Assembly (NCBI RefSeq): GCF_027921445.1
Contig: NZ_CP115667.1
Location: 1,488,001-1,552,000, forward strand
From: Peptoniphilus equinus
Lineage (GTDB): Bacteria > Bacillota > Clostridia > Tissierellales > Peptoniphilaceae
DNA: 64,000 bases
Direction of reading: 5' to 3'
Part shown: piece after piece, positions 19,842 through 29,421 of the stretch
How positions within the stretch are numbered: the first letter of the stretch is position 1
How the letters are laid out: every line of letters starts with the position of its first letter
Notes under the pieces: model-generated
Told to the model about the DNA's origin: nothing
Database searches by the model: none
Seen by the model: the letters and a program-made list of their open reading frames with translations, nothing else
Made by a program: the position numbers and the translations under genes

Positions 19842-20723
19842 CTATCCTTTGATTCCACTGTTGGAAATCCCTTTAATAAACCATTTTTGCAATACGACGA
19901 ACAATACGAGTAAAGGAATGACCGCCATGGAATTGGCCGCCATAAGCCCCGGTAAATTCTCGGCAAAGTTGCCTCGAGACGTGAAGAAGGTGTTTAACCC
20001 CACGCTTAAGAGCATCTTGCTTTGACTGGTAGTGATGAGGGAAGGCCACATATAGTTGTTGTACATCCCCACAAAGTTAATAAGACCTGCAGTGAGCATG
20101 GTGGACTTGGCAAAAGGTATGACCACTTTAAAGAGCACTTGAGTGTCTGTGGCACCTTCCAGCTTTGCCGCCTCCAAAAGCTCTTTCGGTATACCTGAGA
20201 AAGTCTGCACCATAAGAAAAATAGTGAAGACGCTGGCCAAATTGGAAATGATAATCCCGGACAAAGTGTCCAGAAGCTGCATCTTGGCCAAGATGACATA
20301 AGCCGGCACATAGGTCGCCGCCGGCGGCAGCATATAGGTGACAATAATCGCCCCGAAGAGGAGCTTCTTGCTGGGAAACGTATAAAAAGTGAGTCCATAG
20401 GCCAACAGCGCCGAGAATACCAGCTGTATCGCCACAATCACCACGGCGGTGAACACCGAGTTGAAGAGGTACAGATCAAAAGGTGCCATGGACAGAGCCT
20501 TGCCAAAGTTAGAGAAATTATAAATCTCCGGCACGAGATTCAGCGGACTGTGAATGATGGTGCTCGCCGTCTTAAACGAATTGGACAGCATCCACACCAA
20601 AGGATAGACGGTGAGAATACTCACAAGAACCAGCACGACTCGTCGCGCCCACTTGCCCACTGCCGAATCCTTCTGCTTGAGCCGCTTTGTTGCGGCGTGA
20701 TTTTGTAATTGCGTAGTATCCAT
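19842..20723 (-). CDS. ABC transporter permease, MalG/UgpE type
   Basis: A 293-residue inner permease with six hydrophobic segments. The EAA loop that docks on the ATPase reads ELLEAAKLEGATDTQVLFKV. The C-terminus (LVLFVVLQKWFIKGISNSGIKG) is typical of MalG-like subunits. A basic cytoplasmic N-terminus precedes the first membrane span. Its ATG overlaps the stop of the preceding permease as TAATG, showing translational coupling, and the lipoprotein gene follows nine bases later. Confidence 0.92.
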   Translation of the reverse strand: MDTTQLQNHAATKRLKQKDSAVGKWARRVVLVLVSILTVYPLVWMLSNSFKTASTIIHSPLNLVPEIYNFSNFGKALSMAPFDLYLFNSVFTAVVIVAIQLVFSALLAYGLTFYTFPSKKLLFGAIIVTYMLPPAATYVPAYVILAKMQLLDTLSGIIISNLASVFTIFLMVQTFSGIPKELLEAAKLEGATDTQVLFKVVIPFAKSTMLTAGLINFVGMYNNYMWPSLITTSQSKMLLSVGLNTFFTSRGNFAENLPGLMAANSMAVIPLLVLFVVLQKWFIKGISNSGIKG

Positions 20724-21604
20724 TATCTGACACCGCCTTTTCGCTTCATCGCAAAGAGCACAAAGGCAAAGAGTCCCGTGATAAATACCATAATCACGGC
20801 GAGAGCCGTGGCTCTTCCCATGTTAAACTCTTCAAAAGCCATTTGGTAGTAGAGATAGAGCAGGGTTCGCGTCGAGCCTGACGGTCCCCCTTGCGTCAAG
20901 ACGGAAATCTGATCGTAGGCCTGGAGTGAGCTGATCAAATTGACGATAATGAGAAAAAATGTAGTGGATTTTACCATCGGCAGCAGAATGCATCGAATCT
21001 TTTGCCACGTACTCGCGCCTTCCAAAAATCCGACTTCATAGAGTGACTTGGGAATTTTCGAGAGAGCGTCGGCATAAAAAATCATCGCATAACCTGCATT
21101 CTTCCAAACCGTAACAATCATCACCGCAAGTAATGCCCATCGCGAATCTGTAAGCCACGGCACCACATCAATGCCCACTGCGCCAAGAAGTACGTTGATA
21201 AACCCTTCCGGACGATACATCCACGACCACACAATGGACATGGCCACCATCGGCGTAATCCACGGAGAGAAGATAAACGTCTGATACCATGCCTTCCCCT
21301 CCAGTTTGTCATTTAAAAGATATGCCAGGAAAAATCCGATCACAAGAGTGGGCAGTACCGTCCCCAATCCGAACTGAACTGTGATCCCGAGAGATTTTAA
21401 AAAGGTGTCGGAGGTGAGAATGTCGCCGTAGTTTTTCAGACCCACAATGTCATAGGTAGGCGAAATATAATCCCAATTAGTGAAGCTGATCAGGACCGAC
21501 ACCACCAAAGGAATAAACCAAAAGATAATAAGCGGCAACATCGGCACGACAATATAAAGTGCCCATTGCGGCAAGCTCAGCCTACTGCGTAAATTAGACC
21601 CCAC
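20723..21604 (-). CDS. ABC transporter permease, MalF/UgpA type
   Basis: A 293-residue permease with six hydrophobic segments and the EAA loop GFLEGASTWQKIRCILLPMV. The short periplasm-equivalent loops and 290-residue length match the UgpA/LacF branch rather than the longer MalF of enterobacteria. It overlaps the ATPase gene by 11 bases at its 5' end and the second permease by one base at its 3' end, so the transporter genes form a tightly coupled operon. Confidence 0.92.
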   Translation of the reverse strand: MGSNLRSRLSLPQWALYIVVPMLPLIIFWFIPLVVSVLISFTNWDYISPTYDIVGLKNYGDILTSDTFLKSLGITVQFGLGTVLPTLVIGFFLAYLLNDKLEGKAWYQTFIFSPWITPMVAMSIVWSWMYRPEGFINVLLGAVGIDVVPWLTDSRWALLAVMIVTVWKNAGYAMIFYADALSKIPKSLYEVGFLEGASTWQKIRCILLPMVKSTTFFLIIVNLISSLQAYDQISVLTQGGPSGSTRTLLYLYYQMAFEEFNMGRATALAVIMVFITGLFAFVLFAMKRKGGVR

Positions 21605-22673
21605 GGTTCACCTCCAACCTCAGCCCCGTGTCCGGGTCAAAGAAGAACAGATCCTTTGCCTTCAAATCCAGCTTGAGATGATCTCCCGCCCGATACCGAC
21701 AGGTTCCCGCATCGGCGCGTACAATCACATGAGCTCCGCCAAGGGTACCGTGAATGTTATACTCCGCGCCAAGAAGCTCGACCATCTCCACGACAAACTC
21801 AATGCCCTCACCCGTAAGTTTTGCCGCTTCCGGACGAAATCCTACCATGACGGCTTGACCGTTGTAGCCCTCAAGCCCCGGCGCGTCACTCACCATCACG
21901 TCATCTGTGACATACAGCTTGCCGTCTCGGACTGAGCCAGGCAATAAATTCATCGGCGGTGTGCCGATAAAGCTTGCCACAAAGAGGTTCGCCGGATTTT
22001 GATAGACATCCTCCGGTGTGCCGATTTGTTGAATATGACCGTCCCGCAAAATCACAATGCGATCCGCCATAGTCATGGCTTCAATTTGATCGTGAGTGAC
22101 ATAGATGGTGGTCGCCCCCACCTGATTGTGCAAGCGCACAAGCTCTTCTCTCATGGCGCCACGAAGCTTGGCATCCAAGTTCGAGAGCGGTTCATCCATA
22201 AGAAAAATCCCGGCCTGATTGACAATGGCTCGCCCGAGGGCTACCCGCTGTGACTGACCGCCTGAGAGCTCGCCCGGTTTCTTGTCCAGGTACGGACTTA
22301 AACCTAAGAGCTCCGCCGCCTCTTTGATACGGCGATCCCGCTCGCCTTTATCCATATGGCGAATCTTTAAGCCGAATCCAATGTTGTCGTAGACATTTAA
22401 AAAGGGAAAGAGAGCATAGTTTTGAAAGACCATGGCAATGCCCCGATCTTTCGGATGGACGTCATTCATCACCACATCATCAATGATCAGTTGCCCCTTG
22501 GAGATGTCCTCGAGCCCCGCCACCATGCGAAGGGTGGTAGACTTGCCGCAGCCGGACGGTCCTACAAAGACAATAAATTCGCCATCGTTGATGGTCAGAT
22601 TGAAATCGGAGACCGAGTACGTGTCATTGCCCTCATACTTCTTTTTAATATGTTGAAATTCAATGGTTGACAT
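21594..22673 (-). CDS. ABC transporter ATPase, UgpC/MsmK/MalK type
   Basis: A 359-residue ATPase. Visible motifs are Walker A GPSGCGKST, the Q loop VFQNYALFP, signature LSGGQSQR, Walker B FLMDEPLSNLDAK and the H loop YVTHDQIEAM. After residue 240 an OB-fold TOBE regulatory domain follows, as in MalK-like ATPases that energise sugar and glycerophosphate importers. It is the first gene of the operon. Upstream, 22674-22815 holds a 14-base perfect palindrome that could be an operator. The ATPase-first order differs from classic ugpBAEC. Confidence 0.94.
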   Translation of the reverse strand: MSTIEFQHIKKKYEGNDTYSVSDFNLTINDGEFIVFVGPSGCGKSTTLRMVAGLEDISKGQLIIDDVVMNDVHPKDRGIAMVFQNYALFPFLNVYDNIGFGLKIRHMDKGERDRRIKEAAELLGLSPYLDKKPGELSGGQSQRVALGRAIVNQAGIFLMDEPLSNLDAKLRGAMREELVRLHNQVGATTIYVTHDQIEAMTMADRIVILRDGHIQQIGTPEDVYQNPANLFVASFIGTPPMNLLPGSVRDGKLYVTDDVMVSDAPGLEGYNGQAVMVGFRPEAAKLTGEGIEFVVEMVELLGAEYNIHGTLGGAHVIVRADAGTCRYRAGDHLKLDLKAKDLFFFDPDTGLRLEVNRGV

Positions 22674-22774
22674 ATATACCTCACGCGTTGTTATTACTCG
22701 ACTCAGTATAGCGGCGTTCTTAAAAATCTTGATTTAATTCGAATAAAATTGCGGTAAAATTCCCACACATTTTT

Positions 22775-22788
22775 TATAGCGCGCTATA
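22775..22788. promoter_or_regulatory. Perfect palindrome upstream of the ABC-PHP-HAD operon
   Basis: TATAGCGCGCTATA is a 14-base perfect inverted repeat about 100 bases before the first gene of the operon. A TATACT box at about 22704 nearer the gene could be the -10 element, but no good -35 box goes with it. The palindrome may be an operator; no regulator gene is adjacent. Confidence 0.4.
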
Positions 22789-22815
22789 CAGTGTTTTCTC
22801 ATTGTTTTGCGGCAT

Positions 22816-22842
22816 AAAAAAAGATGCTTCTTTCGAAGCATC
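22816..22842 (-). terminator. Terminator of murJ
   Basis: Minus-strand stem GATGCTTC with GAAGCATC, a GAAA tetraloop, then seven T residues. Confidence 0.92.
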
Positions 22843-22854
22843 CGATTTCAAGAA

Positions 22855-24366
22855 TTATCTTTTCAGTTTTTGGCGCACCTTCATCATCACGCCGTGAAGC
22901 TCACTGACTCTAAGGACAAGACAGCTCAAGGCATAGACCACGCCGGCCACGCCGATACTCAACAAGAGCGCCACACGGTAGTCGATCACGCCTGAAAGGC
23001 CTGTATAGACCAAACGCGAGAGCACAGCCATGAGTACCGTGCTGACGATAATTTTTAAGCCGTCCTTAAACAGCGCCGGCGTTAAAAACCCGCCGATGCG
23101 TTTTACCAGGCTCACCCACATGATGAGCGCGCCGAAGATAAACGAGAGTGACGTGGCAAATGCGATGCCGCGAATGCCGGCAAAACGCATAAGAAGAAGA
23201 CTGAGCACCACATTAACCCCCACAATCACTGCCGAGTTCACCATAGGGACACGCGTATCCATAATGGCATAGTAGGCACGAGAGAGAATCTCCCGAATGC
23301 CGATGCCGATAATGCCGATGGCATAGAACTTCAGTACCAGAGAGGTCACTGCGGCGTCGTCAGTGGTAAATGCACCGCCGACAAAGAGCAGATTCACAAT
23401 GGCATCGGAAAAGATAAACAGTCCGACGCTTGCCGGTATAACTAAAAGTGCCATCGTCCCGAGGGCGGAACTCAACGCCGCCTTAAGGCCGCGTCGATCC
23501 CCCGCCGCGCCGAGCTTTGCCATGGCGGGATAGGTGGCTGTGACAATGGAGGTGACGACAATCCCGGTGACAAAACCTTGAAGTTTGTAGGCGTAGTTCA
23601 ACGATGCCATCGCCCCTTCAAAGAGCACACTCGCCAAAGATTTGGAGATGATGAAATTCAGCTCAATCACCGATGTGGAAATTAATACCGGCACGATGAT
23701 TTTAAGCATCTGTTTCACATGAGGATCTGAAGCCGAGAGGGTAAAGCGATGGCGATACCCCGTCTTATGTATATAGGGCAGAAAAATGACATACTGAAAG
23801 ATGAAGGCCGCTAAAATACCGACGGCCAACGTGGTTGTGCCCATGGCTTTCGACAATGCCATCGCTGCAATGATAATAAGGTTCATCACAATCGCATGGG
23901 CAATGGAGATGACAAAGTGCTCTTTAATCTGTAGGTACGCTTTAAACACGGAGAACACCGTCGTCGCCGCCACGCTCAAAAATGCCACCCGAGTCATAAA
24001 GACAGCAAGTTCAAGGGTCGCCTTGTCAAAGCCGAAAGCCATCAGCTTGACAATCGGCGTCGCAAAGACAATGCCGAGGACGGAGATGACAAAGGCAATG
24101 AGGCATATTAAATTGGACAGGTTGGCGGTAAAGTCGTTGGCAGATGCCGTGGAAGACCGCTGTTCAATGTCGTTGTAAACGGGAATGTAACCATTGGCTG
24201 TCGCCCCTGAGATGATGTTGGTGAAGGTCATAGGCACTTGAAAGGCCACGAGAAAGGCTGAGGCCACAGCGCCGGTCCCGAAGAAATAGGCCAAAGCTTT
24301 TTCCCTTAAGAGCCCGAAGAGCTTCGAGAGAATGGTTACCACCATTAAAATATAAGATGTTTTCAT
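22855..24366 (-). CDS. murJ: Lipid II flippase MurJ (MviN family)
   Basis: A 503-residue MOP-superfamily flippase that moves lipid-linked peptidoglycan precursor across the membrane. About 14 hydrophobic segments are spaced through the protein, and the N-terminus (ILMVVTILSKLFGLLREKAL) is the family signature. The basic C-terminal tail KVRQKLKR is cytoplasmic. The ATG at 24366 begins the expected protein but has no Shine-Dalgarno sequence; instead an extended -10 box places the predicted transcription start on the A of the ATG (see promoter). It is transcribed alone. Confidence 0.93.
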   Translation of the reverse strand: MKTSYILMVVTILSKLFGLLREKALAYFFGTGAVASAFLVAFQVPMTFTNIISGATANGYIPVYNDIEQRSSTASANDFTANLSNLICLIAFVISVLGIVFATPIVKLMAFGFDKATLELAVFMTRVAFLSVAATTVFSVFKAYLQIKEHFVISIAHAIVMNLIIIAAMALSKAMGTTTLAVGILAAFIFQYVIFLPYIHKTGYRHRFTLSASDPHVKQMLKIIVPVLISTSVIELNFIISKSLASVLFEGAMASLNYAYKLQGFVTGIVVTSIVTATYPAMAKLGAAGDRRGLKAALSSALGTMALLVIPASVGLFIFSDAIVNLLFVGGAFTTDDAAVTSLVLKFYAIGIIGIGIREILSRAYYAIMDTRVPMVNSAVIVGVNVVLSLLLMRFAGIRGIAFATSLSFIFGALIMWVSLVKRIGGFLTPALFKDGLKIIVSTVLMAVLSRLVYTGLSGVIDYRVALLLSIGVAGVVYALSCLVLRVSELHGVMMKVRQKLKR

Positions 24367-24372
24367 ATGTTG

Positions 24373-24401
24373 ATTGTATCAAAAAGCTCCGCTAACTTAA
24401 A
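24373..24401 (-). promoter_or_regulatory. murJ promoter giving a predicted leaderless mRNA
   Basis: Minus-strand TTTAAG (24396-24401), 17 bases, and an extended -10 TGATACAAT (24373-24381). Six bases separate the -10 hexamer from the start codon, so position +1 falls on 24366, the first base of the ATG. GGAG occurs only upstream of the -10 box and would not be transcribed. Confidence 0.6.
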
Positions 24402-24424
24402 CACGTTTTACTATTTCGCCCATG

Positions 24425-24449
24425 AAAAAACGCCCACCTCAGTGAGCGT
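24425..24449 (-). terminator. Terminator of the OadB-like operon
   Basis: Minus-strand stem ACGCTCAC with GTGGGCGT (one T-G pair), loop TGAG, followed by a T run. It lies just after the 38-residue gene. Confidence 0.88.
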
Positions 24450-24458
24450 TCGATGACA

Positions 24459-24575
24459 TTATTTAAACATTTTTCCAAACACGGTGACGATAATGGAAAG
24501 CAGACCCAGGACCACGAAGATGGCAAGCATACCTTGGCCCATAATTTCAAGTGAGATAATAAAATTCGGATTCAT
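24459..24575 (-). CDS. 38-residue membrane protein, OadG-like small subunit
   Basis: A very short gene starting at the ATG at 24575 behind AAGGAGG. The product MNPNFIISLEIMGQGMLAIF continues with a second hydrophobic stretch, VVLGLLSIIVTVF, and ends GKMFK. It thus consists of one transmembrane helix of about 24 residues. The GQGMLAIFVVLGLL pattern is like the membrane helix of gamma subunits of sodium-translocating decarboxylases, without their soluble tail. It follows the OadB-like gene by nine bases and is ended by a terminator, so it is almost certainly a partner of that pump. Missed easily because of size. Confidence 0.8.
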   Translation of the reverse strand: MNPNFIISLEIMGQGMLAIFVVLGLLSIIVTVFGKMFK

Positions 24576-24584
24576 AGCCCCTCC

Positions 24585-25721
24585 TTATAAGAACTGTTGC
24601 ACAAGACTTAAGATGACGCCGCCGGCAACCACTGAACCAATTTGACCGGAGACGTTGGCCCCAACGGCAAACATGAGCAGATGGTTTTTCGGATCTTCTT
24701 TAAGTCCCATCTTTTGAACCACACGGGCGGACATAGGGAATGCGGAAATACCTGCCGCACCGATCATCGGATTGATCTTGTTCTTAGAAAAGAGATTCAA
24801 AATCTTGGCAAAGACCACCCCGCCAATGGTGTCAAAGACAAATGCAATCAGACCGATAGCCATGATGAGCAATGTGTTGACGCTGACAAACTCATCCGCC
24901 CGCATACTGAAGGAAATGGTGATCCCTAAGAGAAGGGTAATCAGATTAGCCAGTTCATTGCTTGCGGTCTTGGTCAAGTTGTCCAAGACGCCGCATTCAC
25001 GAATGAGGTTGCCGAACATCAAAAAGCCGACCAGGGAGACGGACATCGGCGCCACCAACCCTGCAATGACAGTGACCACAATCGGAAAGGCAATCCGTGC
25101 TTTCTTGGAGACACCTGTCGGATTGTAGTGCATCCGAATGCTTCGCTCTTTCTTTGTGGTGACCAGCTTGATCGCCATAGGCTGCACAATAGGCACGAGG
25201 GCCATATAGGAGTACGCCGCCACAGCAATGGCACCGACGTACTTCGATCCTAAAACTTGAGAGACCAAAATGGAAGTCGGACCGTCTGCCGCACCGATAA
25301 TGCCGATGGATGCCGCATCTCTAAGATCAAAGCCTAAGAGTGTCGCCAAAGAGAGGGCAAAGAAAATACCGAACTGTGCCGCAGCTCCGAAGAGAAACAT
25401 CTTCGGCATGGAAAGGAGCGGTCCGAAGTCGATCATGGCACCGATACCGATAAAGAGAAGCAGCGGCAGCGCTTCAGCGGCTTCAATGCCCAAGTCAAAC
25501 ATCCACTCTACAATCCCTGTAACTTCACCGATCCCTGCCATGGTTTGGTTGATAGCTCCAGAGAGCGGCAAGTTTACCAAAATCGCCCCAAATCCCATAG
25601 GTAAAAGCAGTGCCGGTTCAAATTCCTTTTCTATAGCGAGGTAAATTAAAAGCACCCCGACCCCGTACATAACCAGCTCACGCCATGTGATCAGAGAAAT
25701 ACCTTGTGTCAAAAAATCCAT
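24585..25721 (-). CDS. Sodium-translocating decarboxylase beta subunit (OadB/GcdB/MmdB-like)
   Basis: A 378-residue integral membrane protein of the beta-subunit family that couples decarboxylation of biotin-bound carboxylate to sodium export. About ten hydrophobic segments are seen. The key motif IGAADGPTSI contains Asp146, equivalent to the sodium-site aspartate of Klebsiella OadB. The segments MLFGNLIRECGV and SAFPMSARVVQ are also typical. Only a gamma-like 38-residue gene accompanies it; no alpha carboxyltransferase or biotin carrier lies in this window. The partner could be glutaconyl-, methylmalonyl- or oxaloacetate-specific; sequence context does not decide. Confidence 0.92.
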   Translation of the reverse strand: MDFLTQGISLITWRELVMYGVGVLLIYLAIEKEFEPALLLPMGFGAILVNLPLSGAINQTMAGIGEVTGIVEWMFDLGIEAAEALPLLLFIGIGAMIDFGPLLSMPKMFLFGAAAQFGIFFALSLATLLGFDLRDAASIGIIGAADGPTSILVSQVLGSKYVGAIAVAAYSYMALVPIVQPMAIKLVTTKKERSIRMHYNPTGVSKKARIAFPIVVTVIAGLVAPMSVSLVGFLMFGNLIRECGVLDNLTKTASNELANLITLLLGITISFSMRADEFVSVNTLLIMAIGLIAFVFDTIGGVVFAKILNLFSKNKINPMIGAAGISAFPMSARVVQKMGLKEDPKNHLLMFAVGANVSGQIGSVVAGGVILSLVQQFL

Positions 25722-25946
25722 ATGTGCGTTTTCTTCCTTTCGTCTAAGTTTATAATTTCTTGGGATATAGTATCACAGTTTGTGGCGTTTGGGTAAAATT
25801 TACACCGCTTCAGTTGTATAAAAAATGTTTTAGTTTGAGTTAAGATTCATCCATCTTTCGTCTTACCCGCTCTTTGCCGCCAAAGGATATAGTATAATGA
25901 ACAAAATACCCGATGTTAAAATATTCCCGGTAAAGGACGTGATACT

Positions 25947-27236
25947 TTGACTAAAGCAAAAGAAAAATTTCACACCGCACATCCCTACCTCTTTCAAATA
26001 CTTCTCTCTCTAGGTATCGCCTTCCTGATGCTAAGCGGCTACACGCTGTTAAAACGCATCGGCAAACCTCCCGATCTTTGGGATGATGTGGGCTCTGTCA
26101 TCATTTTGACCCCCTTTTGGGCCGCTTTTGTCATCTATCCTGTCGTCCTGACGGTGTATCAGTTCTACCTTCTGCTCACAGTCGCCAAGGACAAGTCCCC
26201 TGAAGCACCGGCTTCTCACAAAAAATATTTCGACGTCTGGACGCTCGGTCTCGCTTTGTGCTATGAAGGACTTTTCTTCATCGTTCGCGACGTCAACTTC
26301 CAAGCCGATTGGCAGGAAGTCCTGACCAACAACGCCATACATACCCCTCTCTTCACCGCCGCACAGTTTCCCACGTATCTGCTTATACTGCTGTGTTTGG
26401 GAGGCTTTGCTCTCTTGTATTTCAAGGACGTCAACCACCTGCCGCCTCTTGTCGCCGTCCTGTCTATCGCTTGCATCTATATCGGCATGGGTTGGACGGC
26501 AATCTGGACGGTTCACATCACCGAACTCAGCAATCCCCTCAATATCATGTTGGTCCTGCCCGGTGCGGTGATCCTTGCCATGGGTACTCGAACGATCCTG
26601 CTCCGTGTCAAAACTTATCATCCCGATCCTCATCGCAGAAGTAAAATTGACCGTCTGCCGCTTTTAAACACACTCAACTGCACGCTGAATAACGCCAAGA
26701 CATGGCCGGTGTGGGCGCTCCTCTTTACTCTCCCCCTCCTCGCCGTCTTTGTTGGCGTTTTAATACTCTTTGGCCAGGCCCCGGATATCCTCATTAAAGC
26801 CTTCACCGAGACAAGCGAGTGGAACCTGTCACAAAAAGTGTCCCCTCAAAACATCTATTACGACGAGCACTACCTCTGTACCGTGGCGGCCGGCGGCCAT
26901 CGCAACGTAGTAAAACCGCTTCGCCGCGGTGTGCGCCACGGCCATCCCGTCACAGTGAACCGACAACTGCTCATCGCCAATGCCTTTGAACAGATTCTTG
27001 AAGAGAAGACACCAAAGCTCCATCATCTCATTCGAAACGTCTATGACACCTATGGCTTTCCCCTGGCACGATGGATCCGCTCCCCATGGATGGCAGATCT
27101 CATTTGGCTTTTGATGAAGCCGTTGGAGTGGTGCTTTGTCATCGTCCTCTATCTGGTGGATCGTCATCCCGAAGACCGCATTGCCCTTCAATACACCGGC
27201 GCGCGGGCTCAGACGTTCTCTCGTCTTGTACGATAG
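25947..27236 (+). CDS. DUF6688-like membrane protein
   Basis: A 429-residue protein beginning with TTG at 25947, behind AAAGGA. Seven to eight hydrophobic segments fill the first 270 residues. A soluble part follows (about 290-390) containing YLCTVAAGGHRNVVKPLRRG and HPVTVNRQLLIANAFEQI, then a last membrane segment near WCFVIVLYLVD. That soluble block resembles what I recall of DUF6688, a Firmicutes membrane family without known function. A TATAAT box lies at 25893-25898 with no convincing -35 partner. It is a single-gene unit between the OadB-like operon and a bidirectional terminator. Confidence 0.65.
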   Translation: MTKAKEKFHTAHPYLFQILLSLGIAFLMLSGYTLLKRIGKPPDLWDDVGSVIILTPFWAAFVIYPVVLTVYQFYLLLTVAKDKSPEAPASHKKYFDVWTLGLALCYEGLFFIVRDVNFQADWQEVLTNNAIHTPLFTAAQFPTYLLILLCLGGFALLYFKDVNHLPPLVAVLSIACIYIGMGWTAIWTVHITELSNPLNIMLVLPGAVILAMGTRTILLRVKTYHPDPHRRSKIDRLPLLNTLNCTLNNAKTWPVWALLFTLPLLAVFVGVLILFGQAPDILIKAFTETSEWNLSQKVSPQNIYYDEHYLCTVAAGGHRNVVKPLRRGVRHGHPVTVNRQLLIANAFEQILEEKTPKLHHLIRNVYDTYGFPLARWIRSPWMADLIWLLMKPLEWCFVIVLYLVDRHPEDRIALQYTGARAQTFSRLVR

Positions 27237-27295
27237 TCTAATGCACCGACACACTGCCTCCCGAGAAAAGATAAGATCTTATATTCACACCACGC

Positions 27296-27329
27296 AAAAA
27301 AGAGCTCACCTCACGGCAAGCTCTTTTTT
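27296..27329. terminator. Bidirectional terminator between convergent genes
   Basis: AAAAAAGAGCT pairs with AGCTCTTTTTT across a 12-base loop, so both strands show a stem and T run. It ends the DUF6688-like gene (+) and, overlapping its stop codon, the glycolytic operon (-). Confidence 0.88.
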
Positions 27330-27744
27330 ATTTCTCGTCATCAAACAGCGGCAATCCCAAATCATAATAGGTGAAGGTACCTTTGGCAACGAGGACGCCG
27401 TCCTGATTGGTAATGGTGACATCCACCACTTTAACCGTGCGGCCGCTATTTAGCATCGTCGCTTCGCCGGTGAGCACATCCCCAAGCTTCGCCGGTTTAA
27501 AGAAATTGATGGTACTGTCCAAGGTGGCCGCCTTGTTGCCATAAGAATTCGCCGCAGTCCCTGCGGTGATATCGGCAAGGGTGAAGGTGAGTCCGCCGTG
27601 GCCGATGCCGAAAGGATTGATATGCATGGGCGCGATGGTCACCTGCGTCTTGGCATAGCCTTCCCTTGCCTCCGTCACACGAATGTCGCAAAGGTCAATA
27701 AACCCGCTACGGTTCCGTTCATCGATCATTCTTTTAAAATCCAT
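27328..27744 (-). CDS. PaaI-like hotdog-fold thioesterase
   Basis: A 138-residue hotdog protein of the PaaI/acyl-CoA thioesterase group. The central helix segment NPFGIGHGGLTFTLADITAGTAAN carries the expected His-Gly-Gly followed by the acidic residue (Asp) of the active site. The strand TLDSTINFFKPAKLGDVL and the FTYYDL end also fit. Such enzymes hydrolyse acyl- or aryl-CoA thioesters; the substrate cannot be told. It is the last gene of the glycolytic operon, starting right after the sixA-like stop codon (no gap), an unusual addition to that operon. Confidence 0.88.
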   Translation of the reverse strand: MDFKRMIDERNRSGFIDLCDIRVTEAREGYAKTQVTIAPMHINPFGIGHGGLTFTLADITAGTAANSYGNKAATLDSTINFFKPAKLGDVLTGEATMLNSGRTVKVVDVTITNQDGVLVAKGTFTYYDLGLPLFDDEK

Positions 27745-28128
27745 CTATACCTCCATGACGTGAATCGTCCCTCGTGATACTGTGGTGCGGATTCCTCCGA
27801 GCTTATAGAGTGCATCGGAGAGGTAAGGCTCATGCCCTACAATGATGCTGTTTTTTGTCAAACTCGCAATAAAATCCGTATACGACGTATCATAGAGACT
27901 CTCCACCACATGAACGGCAAGGCCGGTTTTTTCCGAGAGCAGTTCAGCCGTTTCCATCGTGCGAGCCGCCGGCGACGCATAGAGGGTAAAGTCTTTAAGC
28001 TCCGTCGTCGCCACAAAATCCGTGAATGCGGCATTCAGGCGAATGCGCCCTTCAGTGGTGAGGTGCCGCTCCATGTCCGTGTCAGCAAAAACGTCGGCGA
28101 TGCCGTGTCGTATGAGTATAATTTTCAT
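27745..28128 (-). CDS. SixA-like histidine phosphatase
   Basis: A 127-residue member of the histidine phosphatase superfamily, length as in SixA. The catalytic start IILIRHGIAD, the second arginine in YASPAARTMETAEL, and the second histidine in IIVGHEPYLSD are all present. SixA removes phosphate from phosphohistidine, in E. coli acting on the nitrogen PTS and Hpt domains; other members are small-molecule phosphatases. The gene is six bases after eno in the glycolytic operon. Its location suggests a link to glycolytic intermediates or PTS signalling; that is inference. Confidence 0.87.
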   Translation of the reverse strand: MKIILIRHGIADVFADTDMERHLTTEGRIRLNAAFTDFVATTELKDFTLYASPAARTMETAELLSEKTGLAVHVVESLYDTSYTDFIASLTKNSIIVGHEPYLSDALYKLGGIRTTVSRGTIHVMEV

Positions 28129-28134
28129 CGGTAA

Positions 28135-29421
<1,287 letters not shown>

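Noticed and set aside
26049-26633. Minus-strand 194-codon frame opposite the DUF6688-like gene
   Set aside because: Highly charged, repeat-like composition with no start signal; antisense shadow of the plus-strand membrane protein.
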